Shown one piece after another: positions 8,673 to 17,009 of a stretch of DNA of 64,000 nt. The DNA lies in NCBI RefSeq assembly GCF_000190535.1, contig NC_015160.1, positions 682,001 through 746,000 on the forward strand, in the 5' to 3' direction. The DNA is from Odoribacter splanchnicus DSM 20712 (GTDB taxonomy: Bacteria > Bacteroidota > Bacteroidia > Bacteroidales > Marinifilaceae). Position numbers and translations under genes: made by a program. Each line of letters opens with the position of its first letter. The first letter of the stretch is position 1. Under the pieces are notes generated by a model that was not told the origin of the DNA, did no database searches, and was given only the letters and a program-made list of their open reading frames with translations.

Positions 8673-9341
8673 TTATTTATTTTTTATGGACAGCAAAAGT
8701 TGCCTGCCGATTAACTTTTTGTTTTCCCGATAAATTTCAGATTTGATGATGCCTATTCCTTGGGCATACCAGGTAGAAATTTTATAACGTGTCGTTATAC
8801 CTAAACAAGTGGTCTGTAGGTTAGATTCGATTTTATAACAAATAAAATCTCCTGCTGGTACTTTTATACGGGTTTGAGCCGTTACAACCCGGTTCTTTTG
8901 ACTTATTCGGGTTTGCAGACTGCTTTGTTGGATGGTCATATATCCGTCTTCGAGGTGTTGTCCGACAGAGAGTGAACCGGGAAGTAAGAAGCCCGGGCCG
9001 GTGAATTGGCAGGTCTCGTTTTTCCGGATGTGAATAAAATTGGGCAGATAAGTATTCACATGCTTTTGTACACAGGAAGTGGTAAATGAAAAAGAGGGAA
9101 TGACCACAGTTCGTTTTTTATCCCAAAGGGTTCCTGTATAGTGAATGACTGACAGCGAATCAGTGTTTTCGATCTTTTCTGTCGTCTGTTGGAAATAGTA
9201 CCTCTCTGCCTGTTCACTGTCGATTTGGTAAAGAAGTTGTGTTCCTTTGTCGACGGAACAGAAAGGAGCTTTATGGTCGGTGATCCAGGCAGAACATGTG
9301 AGATATAAAATCGTAAAGATAAAGAACATTTGATCTTTCAT
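8673..9341 (-). CDS. TapB/DUF3108-like secreted protein
   Basis: 222 residues with a hydrophobic N-terminal export signal (MFFIFTILYLTC). Cys16 could be a lipobox cysteine, but the following SAW is not ideal, so lipidation is uncertain. The body is beta-rich. The late segments VVTAQTRIKVPAGDFICYKIES and YKISTWYAQGIGIIKSE, read in pieces, follow the pattern of the DUF3108-like family found in Bacteroidetes envelope proteins, in which a polypeptide with conserved WYA.GIG.. strands folds as a beta-sandwich. No enzymatic motif is visible. It has its own promoter at 9386-9393. Confidence 0.65.
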   Translation of the reverse strand: MKDQMFFIFTILYLTCSAWITDHKAPFCSVDKGTQLLYQIDSEQAERYYFQQTTEKIENTDSLSVIHYTGTLWDKKRTVVIPSFSFTTSCVQKHVNTYLPNFIHIRKNETCQFTGPGFLLPGSLSVGQHLEDGYMTIQQSSLQTRISQKNRVVTAQTRIKVPAGDFICYKIESNLQTTCLGITTRYKISTWYAQGIGIIKSEIYRENKKLIGRQLLLSIKNK

Positions 9342-9385
9342 AAACGGACGTTTTAATTGGATAAAAAAATATCTCTTTAGCTGGA

Positions 9386-9393
9386 CAAAGATA
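9386..9393 (-). promoter_or_regulatory. -7 element for the TapB-like gene
   Basis: Minus-strand TATCTTTG lies 45 bases upstream of the start codon at 9341, in AT-rich DNA. The -33 element is not clear. Confidence 0.45.
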
Positions 9394-9446
9394 ATTATTT
9401 TTCTTTTTTTAAAACAATTATTTTCAATCTATTACGTATACATCAA

Positions 9447-9684
9447 TCAAAATCTATCAAAACTTATTGTATTCCAATTAAAACGTCCCTTTCTTTGAGG
9501 TGAAATTCCGATCGCAGCTCGTCCTTTTCTGTTGGTTATCCATCGGGAATCGTCTTGATTCGTATTCATCAGGTAGGTGGGAGGGGTGACTTTACCGGCA
9601 GGAGTGAAAATTATCGACGGTAAAAGTGGTAGGTTTAGTTCGTTACTAATTCTGCATTTAGTGTAAATATGTATATAAATAACT
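9447..9684 (-). pseudogene. Unidentified coding remnant
   Basis: Between pabC and the TapB-like gene lies a GC-richer stretch with one open minus-strand frame ending in TGA at 9447-9449. It reads about 60 protein-like residues, including SIIFTPAGKV, WITNRKGRAAIG and ISPQRKGRFNW, then NTISFDRF. There is no plausible start: the only ATG leaves 36 codons, and upstream the frame runs through AT-rich DNA into the pabC stop. This looks like the 3' end of a truncated gene. I do not recognise the family. Confidence 0.35.
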
Positions 9685-10284
9685 TTATGAAATATCCCGG
9701 ATTTTCACTTGAATGTTGTCTTCCAAATCCAGCATTGCATTGATCAGAAAGAGATACCGGAATCGGGGGAGGTCTCCGAGGCCGATATCCTGTTCTTTTA
9801 TGATGCCTCTTTCGAGAAGATAACGACGTTTCGTGCCATTGAGTAAATAAGTAGAAGGGGTAATGTATTGGTTTCCATCGTAAAAAACGACATTACTGTA
9901 ACTGGTATCGGTGATCCTACCGTTTTGATAAATCAGGATTTCGTCGCATGTTCCTTTAGATTGCTGCAATTGGATCAGTTTATCCCGATCTGCATATTTA
10001 AAAGTATAATCGATGCCGCTGCCGTCGACAAGTTTTAAAGTATGAACCCGGCGGGGAGAGTAGGTTTCGAAATCGATTTTTCTGATTTCCTGATCGTAAA
10101 TGATGCGGCATTTTAGGGTACCGAGACGCTTGTCTGGCGGTATTGATTCGGAGGATAAAGGAAGGAAGGTACTGTTCCCGAAATGTACCCGCTGGGTGTC
10201 GGTTATACGTTGCCAGTGAAGTTCGGGATGTATGAAACGGCCGTCGACAATTTTCAGACTTTCTATAAAGGCGTTTTTTATCAT
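9685..10284 (-). CDS. pabC: Aminotransferase class IV, probable 4-amino-4-deoxychorismate lyase
   Basis: A 199-residue fold-type IV PLP protein. The ATG at 10284 (MIKNAFIESL) fits the family start; a longer open frame upstream overlaps pabB and is not needed. The expected PLP lysine is K96 in YTFKYADRDKL, and ITDTSYSNVVF follows the family pattern where most members have E instead of D. It would release pyruvate from aminodeoxychorismate to give p-aminobenzoate for folate. It starts 10 bases after the pabB stop. A branched-chain or D-amino-acid aminotransferase is less likely because of this neighbour. Confidence 0.8.
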   Translation of the reverse strand: MIKNAFIESLKIVDGRFIHPELHWQRITDTQRVHFGNSTFLPLSSESIPPDKRLGTLKCRIIYDQEIRKIDFETYSPRRVHTLKLVDGSGIDYTFKYADRDKLIQLQQSKGTCDEILIYQNGRITDTSYSNVVFYDGNQYITPSTYLLNGTKRRYLLERGIIKEQDIGLGDLPRFRYLFLINAMLDLEDNIQVKIRDIS

Positions 10285-10294
10285 TATTTTATTT

Positions 10295-11266
10295 CTATTT
10301 CTGGATGGGTAAGTAAATTTTTTCGAGTATTTCCTGATATTCTTCTTTTGCCTGACTATTGACCGTAATACCACCGCCACTGCGGAAGTAATACCGGTTA
10401 TCTACTTTCTCTATAAATCGGATCAGTACGGCACTATCGAGCGTTTGGCCGTCGAAATAACCGAATACTCCTGAATAATATCCCCTGGGCAATCCTTCGG
10501 CTTGACGGATCAGCTTTTGGGTTGCTGCTTTAGGGGCACCCGAAATAGAACCGGCGGGTAATAGCTTGAATAAAAGTGTTCCCAATTCGTTTTGCCATCC
10601 GTCGGGTAATTGCCCGCTGATTTCCGAGCTGGTTTGTAATATCTCACCCTGGGAAGTGTGAATCTTTTCTACGTAACGAAAGCGTTTCACTTGTACACGA
10701 GTGGCTACAATATTCAGATCGTTCCGGATGAGATCGACGATCGTATAATGTTCGCATGTTTCTTTATGATTTTGAAGCAAGCGGTTTTCTGCGTCGGGTA
10801 AAGTGGCATCGATGGTTCCCTTCATCGGGTAAGATAGGATCTCATTATTTTCGATCCGGACGAAGCTTTCGGGAGAAAAGCAAACCAATCGGTCAGGAAG
10901 TAAAAGTTTATAGCGGGCCTGACTGTGATAAAAGATTTGTTCTAAAGTGAGATTGGTTTCGATGGGGGTTCTTTCGGTCAGGTTGAGCAAAAAACTATCC
11001 CCGCGTGACAGGCCTTGATGTACGATCCTGAATTTTTCCTGGTATGTTTCAAAGCTACTGTGAAGAATTTTTATACGAGGTTCCGGAATAGGGGAAAGGG
11101 GCGTTTTATAATGACCGATGGTTCCGATCGTAAAATAAACGGATGGATCACTTAAGGGCTTTTCGACGAAAAATCCATGGATACCCTCGAAATCTACTCC
11201 AAATAGGAAAGGAATGCCGGCTCTACCACAACGGTTCATCTCTTCCCGTACAATTTCTGCTTTCAT
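10295..11266 (-). CDS. pabB: Aminodeoxychorismate synthase component I
   Basis: A 323-residue chorismate-binding enzyme, shorter than the usual ~450 because the N-terminal domain is reduced. It shows PMKGT at 147-151, DLIRNDL at 178-184, PAGSISGAPK at 237-246 and GGGIT at 297-301. The lysine in PMKGT (K149) is the nucleophile position that distinguishes PabB from anthranilate synthase TrpE. With PabA glutaminase it converts chorismate and glutamine to aminodeoxychorismate. It forms an operon with pabC and is divergent from pabA across an 86-bp gap. Confidence 0.88.
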   Translation of the reverse strand: MKAEIVREEMNRCGRAGIPFLFGVDFEGIHGFFVEKPLSDPSVYFTIGTIGHYKTPLSPIPEPRIKILHSSFETYQEKFRIVHQGLSRGDSFLLNLTERTPIETNLTLEQIFYHSQARYKLLLPDRLVCFSPESFVRIENNEILSYPMKGTIDATLPDAENRLLQNHKETCEHYTIVDLIRNDLNIVATRVQVKRFRYVEKIHTSQGEILQTSSEISGQLPDGWQNELGTLLFKLLPAGSISGAPKAATQKLIRQAEGLPRGYYSGVFGYFDGQTLDSAVLIRFIEKVDNRYYFRSGGGITVNSQAKEEYQEILEKIYLPIQK

Positions 11267-11288
11267 CTTTGTGTTATAAAATCCGTGG

Positions 11289-11296
11289 CAAAGATA
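11289..11296 (-). promoter_or_regulatory. -7 element for pabBC
   Basis: Minus-strand TATCTTTG lies 22 bases upstream of the pabB start. A convincing -33 element is not seen. Confidence 0.5.
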
Positions 11297-11339
11297 ATTC
11301 GGATTGCAGCATGTTGCGAAATAAATCTATTTTATTTGT

Positions 11340-11347
11340 TATTTTTG
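11340..11347 (+). promoter_or_regulatory. -7 element for pabA, next to its start codon
   Basis: TATTTTTG ends only 5 bases before the ATG at 11353. A TTG at 11314-11316 could serve as -33 with a 23-base spacer. Initiation about 7 bases downstream would place the RNA 5' end at or next to the start codon. Confidence 0.5.
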
Positions 11348-11352
11348 TATTC

Positions 11353-11934
11353 ATGAAAAAAGTGCTCGTTATCGATAATTACGATTCGTTTGTATACAAT
11401 GTGATTCAGTTGCTTCGGGAAGCTGTTGTTCCTGTTGGTTATGATATAGTCCGTAATGATAAGATCGATTTTTCTGGCTTAGGGGATTATGGAGGGATTC
11501 TTTTGTCGCCAGGACCGGGTATTCCGGCCGAAGCCGGGGAACTGTTAAAACTGATCGAATTCTGTAAGTATACTCATCCGATATTGGGCATTTGTTTGGG
11601 ACATCAGGCGATTGCAGAGACATTCGGAGCTTCGTTATATAATTTATCTCGCCCTTTGCATGGACATCGCAGTGTTTTGAAGAAGGTAGATGAACACGAT
11701 CCCCTGTTCGAAGATTTGGCCGATCCGATTCAAGTGGGCCGCTATCATTCCTGGGTGATCGATCCCGAAACAATGCCCGGAGAATTGATTACCAGCTCAA
11801 TAGATGAACAAGGTCATATCATGTCTTTTTATCATACTGAATTACCTATCCATGGTATCCAGTTTCATCCGGAGTCTTACATCTCGGATTGTGGGTCTGG
11901 AATAATCAGGAATTGGTTGAAAATGGTCCGGTAA
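11353..11934 (+). CDS. pabA: Aminodeoxychorismate/anthranilate synthase glutaminase component
   Basis: A 193-residue class I glutamine amidotransferase. The start MKKVLVIDNYDSFVYN is canonical; the frame is open further upstream, but that reading overlaps pabB on the other strand. The nucleophile is Cys81 in GICLGHQ, and the triad is completed by His172 and Glu174 in FHPES. It supplies ammonia to PabB. Pairing with trpE cannot be excluded because such subunits can be shared, but the adjacent pabBC operon makes the folate branch the likely job. Confidence 0.88.
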   Translation: MKKVLVIDNYDSFVYNVIQLLREAVVPVGYDIVRNDKIDFSGLGDYGGILLSPGPGIPAEAGELLKLIEFCKYTHPILGICLGHQAIAETFGASLYNLSRPLHGHRSVLKKVDEHDPLFEDLADPIQVGRYHSWVIDPETMPGELITSSIDEQGHIMSFYHTELPIHGIQFHPESYISDCGSGIIRNWLKMVR

Positions 11935-11981
11935 AGGTTTCCTGCAGAAGCTGCTGTTTACTTTACCTGATAAGGGGATAA

Positions 11982-13769
11982 TTATATCAAGCCCATTTGT
12001 TTTAAAAGGATACTGGCGTTCATATTACTACTGATACCGGGATGAAGTTTGTAATCGTACGTAATTTGACTACCGGAATGGACAATCTCGAAGCAGACAT
12101 TGAAAAAATGTTCCGGGAAATCGTCAGCCAGTTCTCCTAAAGCCAAATCGTGGGTTGCAACGAGGCCGGAGATAGGGTAAGAGAGTATCCTTTTTAAGAA
12201 AGCCAATGAACCGTTTAATTTATCCACCGAATTTGTTCCTTTCAGCATTTCGTCCAAAATGATGAATACTTTGTCTTCCTGCTGTGCGATGTTAACTAGT
12301 TGTTGAAGCCGGAGAAGCTCTGCGTGGAAGTAGGAAGTGTCTTTAGACAGACTATCGGTAGTCCGCATACTGGTGAAAAGCGTCATGGGCTGAAAAGCAA
12401 AATAGCGGCTGCAAACGACATTCCCGGATTGAGCTAAAATCAGATTTACCCCGATTGTACGCAAAAAGGTACTTTTACCGGCCATATTGGCTCCGGTGAC
12501 AATGGCGATTTGGTGTAAGGAGCGGATACTGAAATCATTGGTGACGTTTCGTTCGCTTTTTAGTAAAGGATGTCCTATTTCTTCGGTGTCTAATAATCGA
12601 TCCTGACAGATGACCGGGAGGCAATAAGCAGGATGGTTGAAACGATAATTGGCCATGCTGATCAAGGCATCGGCTTCACTAAGGACGTCTGTCCAGGTTT
12701 CGATGTCAGGTCCATATTTCTTTCTCCAGTGATCCAGACGGAGCAGGGTATGGAAATCTTTGAGGTATAGTCCGTTTAAAATGAAAGCGATGACAATGTT
12801 ACCCCGTTGGTCGAGATTGTTCTGTATCCGGTGAAGTTGAGTCAAAGCTTGCAGGGAATTACTCTCCGGGGTAAACAAGCTGTGTCTTATTTTCTGAAGA
12901 TAAGGGGAACGGAAAGATTGATCGTGGATTAACCGGACTAAAGGAAGATAATTGCTGATGGTTTTCAGAAACAGGTTGAGCCGTTGATGATAGGCATTGA
13001 TTTTTTTGATATATAAGGCCAATGCCGAAAGTTGTAATAGGGATAGCACAAGGGAAATGGAAAAAGGCAGGGGGGTAAAGCTCGTTACCGCCCACGAAAC
13101 GATTACAATCGTGTTGGCTATCCATAAAATCAGACGGACTGTGCTATGTTTTGAAAAGAATGGGGATTCGGTCGGTCCTGATTTTAAAATGACCGCATCG
13201 AGGGCTTGGGTCGGATGGAGTGCTCCGGCAGCACGAAAGTGTTGACACCATTCCGGTTCGGCGCATAATTCTTCTGCCGCTTGCTGACGGGAATGAATGA
13301 CTTCCGGGTCTTTGCTGAGAGATAATAACCAGGATACCAACTTTTGGGTGCCGGAAAAAGTCACTGTCCGGTTTAAATGCTGGAAGAGGGAATCTTCCCC
13401 GAATAGGTCCAGGTCATGGGCATAAGGGTGGGCAGGATCGTTGAACCTTTCGCCTTGGTCAAGAGCAGAGAAATTACCGGCTAAATAATCCGATTCCAAC
13501 GTGTTTATACGAAGTAGTTCTTCGATGAGATGTTGCCGGTAGATGATTTGGGAATCCCATAGAGTCAAAAAAATGAATACGAGAATAGCTCCTATACCCA
13601 AAAGTAAGAGAGGTTGAGTACTATGGTTGATCAGGAGGTAGATCAAAAAGATCATATAGCCGAAAGTGAGCAATTTGGCCAATGTAATCAGATTGCGCCG
13701 TTTTTTTATTTGCTTTAAACGGGCGGTATAGTGGTCTATCTGTTTCTGGTAATATTCATCGGGTTTCAT
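11982..13769 (-). CDS. MutS-like ATPase with N-terminal transmembrane helices
   Basis: 595 residues. Two hydrophobic helices near residues 30-48 and 51-69 and another pair near 205-240 precede a MutS-type core and ATPase. Walker A GANMAGKST is at 426-434. Walker B (VFIILDEMLKGTNS) and the THDLALGEL segment follow. It lacks the mismatch-recognition domain of true MutS. The protein matches a Bacteroidetes MutS-related family whose function is not established; membrane association suggests it is not ordinary mismatch repair (inference). It has its own promoter and is convergent with pabA. Confidence 0.82.
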   Translation of the reverse strand: MKPDEYYQKQIDHYTARLKQIKKRRNLITLAKLLTFGYMIFLIYLLINHSTQPLLLLGIGAILVFIFLTLWDSQIIYRQHLIEELLRINTLESDYLAGNFSALDQGERFNDPAHPYAHDLDLFGEDSLFQHLNRTVTFSGTQKLVSWLLSLSKDPEVIHSRQQAAEELCAEPEWCQHFRAAGALHPTQALDAVILKSGPTESPFFSKHSTVRLILWIANTIVIVSWAVTSFTPLPFSISLVLSLLQLSALALYIKKINAYHQRLNLFLKTISNYLPLVRLIHDQSFRSPYLQKIRHSLFTPESNSLQALTQLHRIQNNLDQRGNIVIAFILNGLYLKDFHTLLRLDHWRKKYGPDIETWTDVLSEADALISMANYRFNHPAYCLPVICQDRLLDTEEIGHPLLKSERNVTNDFSIRSLHQIAIVTGANMAGKSTFLRTIGVNLILAQSGNVVCSRYFAFQPMTLFTSMRTTDSLSKDTSYFHAELLRLQQLVNIAQQEDKVFIILDEMLKGTNSVDKLNGSLAFLKRILSYPISGLVATHDLALGELADDFPEHFFNVCFEIVHSGSQITYDYKLHPGISSNMNASILLKQMGLI

Positions 13770-13789
13770 TTTCGGAAATTTTGATTGTA

Positions 13790-13797
13790 CAAAAATA
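13790..13797 (-). promoter_or_regulatory. -7 element for the MutS-like gene
   Basis: Minus-strand TATTTTTG lies 21 bases before the start codon at 13769. It is divergent from the TRIC promoter. Confidence 0.45.
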
Positions 13798-13829
13798 AAA
13801 GGATAAATGGAAAAATAGTCAGAAATTTA

Positions 13830-13837
13830 TACTTTTG
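13830..13837 (+). promoter_or_regulatory. -7 element for the TRIC-type channel gene
   Basis: TACTTTTG matches TAnnTTTG, about 54 bases before the ATG at 13891. Confidence 0.45.
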
Positions 13838-13890
13838 CGCTCTCAAAATCGGACAGTTATTTTTTACAGGTAGTTAATTGAAGAGGAACG

Positions 13891-14499
13891 ATGAATTTTC
13901 TGACGCTTATTGATTATATCGGTACATTTGCGTTTGCCATTAGTGGGATCCGTTTGGCTTCTGCTAAACGCTTCGATTGGTTCGGGGCTTATGTGGTTGG
14001 ATTCGTTACAGCTGTCGGAGGAGGAACGATTCGGGATTTGTTGCTGGATGTTACCCCGTTCTGGATGTTGCAGTCTTCCTATCTGATCGTGACTGCCCTG
14101 GCTTTGGGATTTGTTATTCTGTTCGGGCGATATGTCATCAGGTTGAATAATACTTTTTTTATTTTCGATGCCATCGGTTTAGGGTTATTCGCCGTTGTCG
14201 GTATCGAGAAAAGCATCACTTATGGTTACCCCATGTGGGTAGGATTGATTATGGGTACTCTCACCGGAGCCGCCGGAGGAGTTTTGCGGGATACCCTGAT
14301 CAATGAAGTCCCCTTGATTTTCCGAAAAGAGATCTATGCCCTGGCTTGTGTGTTCGGTGGCTTGGTTTACTATCTCTGTCTGTATTCCGGTTTAAATTCG
14401 ACACTGACACAGATCATCGGGGCTGTTTCTGTCATCCTGATCCGGATTCTGGCTGTAAAGTATCACATCAGTCTGCCTAATCTGAAAGGGGAAAACTGA
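13891..14499 (+). CDS. Trimeric intracellular cation (TRIC) channel family protein (UPF0126)
   Basis: 202 residues with seven predicted transmembrane helices arranged as two similar three-helix repeats. Each repeat carries a glycine-rich signature: AVGGGTIRDLLLD near residues 46-58 and GAAGGVLRDTLINE near 127-140. Prokaryotic TRIC homologues (YadS/YicG type) form trimeric cation channels. Here it would sit in the inner membrane; its physiological ion is unknown. It appears to be monocistronic. Confidence 0.88.
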   Translation: MNFLTLIDYIGTFAFAISGIRLASAKRFDWFGAYVVGFVTAVGGGTIRDLLLDVTPFWMLQSSYLIVTALALGFVILFGRYVIRLNNTFFIFDAIGLGLFAVVGIEKSITYGYPMWVGLIMGTLTGAAGGVLRDTLINEVPLIFRKEIYALACVFGGLVYYLCLYSGLNSTLTQIIGAVSVILIRILAVKYHISLPNLKGEN

Positions 14500-14536
14500 G
14501 TTGGAAAGTCTTTATGTAAGATTAATATCGAAAACG

Positions 14537-14567
14537 TTGTCATTTAGAATAACAAGTTTTATCTTTG
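14537..14567 (+). promoter_or_regulatory. Promoter for the cupin gene
   Basis: TTG at 14537-14539 and TATCTTTG at 14560-14567 with a 20-base spacer match the Bacteroidetes consensus. Confidence 0.6.
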
Positions 14568-14640
14568 TTCTGTTATAATTAGTCAGAAAAAAGTCTGAAA
14601 TACTATTAATTTGAAATCAATTTTCTGATTTTTATTCAGA

Positions 14641-14967
14641 ATGTATATGAAACCTGAAAATATTTTTGCTCAGATAGCTGAGGCTGGTGAAGAGGAACAG
14701 TTCGATTTGCTTTTTAAATCTCCTAATTGCCGGATCGACCGGATCGTTTCTTCCGGTCATAGTTCGCCCAAAGGATTTTGGTACGATCAGGAGAACGATG
14801 AATTTATATTATTGATTCAGGGAGAGGCTACGCTGGAATTTGAGGACCGCAAAGTGACATTGAAAAAAGGAGACTACCTGCATATTCCCAAAAATTGCAA
14901 ACATCGGCTCGATAGTACCAGTATCGAGCCGGTATGTGTATGGTTGTGCGTGTTTGATATCGAATAG
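14641..14967 (+). CDS. Small cupin-domain protein
   Basis: A 108-residue single-domain cupin. Motif 1 is degenerate (SGHSSPKGFWYDQENDEFI), with H, D/E and E residues spaced as metal ligands. Motif 2 is GDYLHIPKNCKHRLD, with the usual GD..hiP...H pattern. Such small cupins bind a metal or small ligand. The resemblance to phosphoribosylaminoimidazole-type or YhhW-like cupins is too weak to name a reaction. A terminator follows at 15034, so it is transcribed alone. Confidence 0.8.
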   Translation: MYMKPENIFAQIAEAGEEEQFDLLFKSPNCRIDRIVSSGHSSPKGFWYDQENDEFILLIQGEATLEFEDRKVTLKKGDYLHIPKNCKHRLDSTSIEPVCVWLCVFDIE

Positions 14968-15033
14968 GGAAAAGGTTATTTTATCGATGTTATTTTGCAA
15001 GATGATTGCTGTGCTTTTGAAGCTTTAGTTCAG

Positions 15034-15076
15034 AAGTACGGGGAGAGTGTGGAGTTATCTCCGGTACTTATTTTTT
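15034..15076 (+). terminator. Intrinsic terminator after the cupin gene
   Basis: AAGTAC plus GGGGAGA pairs with TCTCCG plus GTACTT (one mismatch), followed by ATTTTTT. Confidence 0.6.
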
Positions 15077-15096
15077 CGGTGCCGGAGGTACGGTCG

Positions 15097-15525
15097 TTAT
15101 TTTTTTACTTCTAGTTTTTCATTAATAATGTCTGTTATTTGTTCTTTCGGACGTAACCCGGTTACCGTAAAAGGTTTGCCGTTTTTGGGAATAAAGAGCA
15201 TCAGTGGGATGCTGGAGGCATTGAATAATTGAGCTAATGCCGGTTCTTTATCCACATCCACTTTATAGATCTGAAGCTTATCTCCGTATTCTTTTTGAAT
15301 CTCTTCCAAAATAGGAGATAGTTTTTTGCAAGGTGGACACCAGGTGGCATACATATCGATGATGGCCGGTTTATCACCGAGATACTTCCAGTCTTTATTC
15401 TTTTCGAAATCCCAAATCTGTGCTTTGAATTCTTTCGTATTCAAATTTTTCACACTTTGGGCATCGGCATATGACAAAATTCCTGCTGAAAAAAATATCA
15501 ATAACAGGATCCATGTTTTTTTCAT
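15097..15525 (-). CDS. Periplasmic thioredoxin-like protein
   Basis: 142 residues with a signal peptide (about 1-22, ending ADA-Q) and one thioredoxin domain. The redox motif WCPPC has Cys63 and Cys66, and the cis-proline loop SSIPLMLF follows. The exported location and CPPC motif suggest a disulfide reductase or isomerase for envelope proteins or cytochrome maturation, but no partner gene lies nearby. It is convergent with the cupin gene and divergent from ispE. Confidence 0.87.
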   Translation of the reverse strand: MKKTWILLLIFFSAGILSYADAQSVKNLNTKEFKAQIWDFEKNKDWKYLGDKPAIIDMYATWCPPCKKLSPILEEIQKEYGDKLQIYKVDVDKEPALAQLFNASSIPLMLFIPKNGKPFTVTGLRPKEQITDIINEKLEVKK

Positions 15526-15605
15526 AGCTAAAATATTAAGTAATTATTTGAACGACTATCGGAAATATATACAGATTCCCTGTGGACGAAGTTACAAAAA
15601 AAGGG

Positions 15606-15613
15606 TATCTTTG
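15606..15613 (+). promoter_or_regulatory. -7 element for ispE
   Basis: TATCTTTG lies 26 bases before the ATG at 15640. The -33 region is weak. Confidence 0.45.
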
Positions 15614-15639
15614 CAAAGTTTAAAATAAAAGATTACTCC

Positions 15640-16464
15640 ATGGTTGTTTTTCCACATGCGAAAATAAATATCGGTCTCTTTGTGACCGGGAAGAGAAATG
15701 ACGGTTTTCATAATCTGGAAACGATTTTTTTCCCGGTGGGATGGTCTGATATACTCGAAATTGGGCGGGGAGAAGGAGAAAGCGGGAGTTTCCGATTTAA
15801 GAATACCGGTCTGGAAGTGGGAGGAGATCCCGGGAAAAATCTGGTGATTAAAGCTTATCACTTGTTGGCTGCCGATTTTCATTTGCCGGCCATACAAGTA
15901 CACTTACATAAGATCATCCCTTTCGGTGCCGGTTTAGGGGGGGGATCGGCGGATGCAGCTTTTATGCTGAAAGCTTTGAATGCTTTTTTCGATCTTCGTC
16001 TCTCCGGGCAAAAGATGGTAACTTATGCTGCCCGCCTGGGGAGTGACTGTGCTTTTTTTATCGATGATCGTCCGGCATTTGCTTCCGGTAAGGGGGAGTT
16101 GCTGGAGCCGATAGAGCTTACGTTGGCCGGTTATCGGATCATCATAGTGAAACCCTCTTTCGGAGTATCTACGCCTGAAGCATATGCAGGGATCACTCCC
16201 CGGCCGGCCGGATATGATCTGCGTCAGCTCGGACAACTTCCGGTAAATACATGGAAAGAATATATCCGGAATGATTTTGAAGCGACTGTTTTTCAAAAAT
16301 ATCCCTCTCTAACTTTATTGAAGCAGCAATTGTATGAGCGGGGGGCTGAATTTGTGAGTATGAGCGGGAGCGGATCGGCTATTTATGGCTTGTTTAAGAA
16401 AGACCGGGAAATCAACCTGGATTTTCCCGATTGTTGTGTGTGGCAAGGAGAGACTTTAATTTAA
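15640..16464 (+). CDS. ispE: 4-diphosphocytidyl-2-C-methyl-D-erythritol kinase
   Basis: A 274-residue GHMP-superfamily kinase of the MEP isoprenoid pathway. It phosphorylates the 2-hydroxyl of CDP-methylerythritol. Seen are the N-terminal HAKINIGLFVTGKRNDGFHN block, the ATP-binding glycine loop PFGAGLGGGSADAA at 94-107, and LGSDCAFFI with the catalytic aspartate. Length is normal. A small membrane protein follows 22 bases downstream and may be co-transcribed. Confidence 0.95.
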   Translation: MVVFPHAKINIGLFVTGKRNDGFHNLETIFFPVGWSDILEIGRGEGESGSFRFKNTGLEVGGDPGKNLVIKAYHLLAADFHLPAIQVHLHKIIPFGAGLGGGSADAAFMLKALNAFFDLRLSGQKMVTYAARLGSDCAFFIDDRPAFASGKGELLEPIELTLAGYRIIIVKPSFGVSTPEAYAGITPRPAGYDLRQLGQLPVNTWKEYIRNDFEATVFQKYPSLTLLKQQLYERGAEFVSMSGSGSAIYGLFKKDREINLDFPDCCVWQGETLI

Positions 16465-16486
16465 AATATAACCTGTTCGAATTGTA

Positions 16487-16804
16487 ATGAGAGCTTATCT
16501 GACGATTATATTAATTGGTTTGGTATCGGCATTTATCGGTATCATTCCTTTATTCAAAAGAAAGGCAGATAAATATACTGTTTTATCGGCTTTTGTGTTG
16601 TTTCTGATCATGCCCTATGTGGTTTATCACCTGAGTTTACCTTGGACACAATGGTGGTGGAAAGGTATGATCGTGTCTGCAGTTTTGACCCTCCCTCTGG
16701 TGATTACCTCGGGGCGGGGAAGTTCAAGATGTGCATTCCCGCTTTTATTGGCTTCTGTCGTAGTCGGTGCTTTTATTTCCTTTTTGGGACATTATTTATT
16801 GTAA
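16487..16804 (+). CDS. Small four-helix membrane protein, unknown function
   Basis: 105 residues with hydrophobic helices near 4-22, 32-51, 60-75 and 83-102, basic inter-helix loops and a WTQWWWKG segment at the membrane edge. The helices and the clean start after ispE support it as a real gene. I recognise no family. The 205 bases after it hold a loose inverted repeat (ATCGGTGGAA near 16889 and TTCCACCGAT near 16938) and nothing else. Confidence 0.6.
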   Translation: MRAYLTIILIGLVSAFIGIIPLFKRKADKYTVLSAFVLFLIMPYVVYHLSLPWTQWWWKGMIVSAVLTLPLVITSGRGSSRCAFPLLLASVVVGAFISFLGHYLL

Positions 16805-17009
16805 ATACCGGGGGAAAAAGGGAGGACAAGCCTTTCCGGACAGATTAACGGTTTTAAGCCTGAAGGACGAATCTTTTCCGAAAGTTGATCGGTGGAATTA
16901 GTCTCCCGATATCATTGTATTTTATCGAAGATTGTAGTTCCACCGATTGACAGGTTGTCTATACCGTCCAAAGGAAAGAGGTAAATTATAAGATTTCTCC
17001 TGTTGGATT

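Noticed and set aside
10285..10380. Longer N-terminus for pabC
   Set aside because: The extra 32 residues are basic, overlap the pabB end, and the family start fits MIKNAFIES at 10284.
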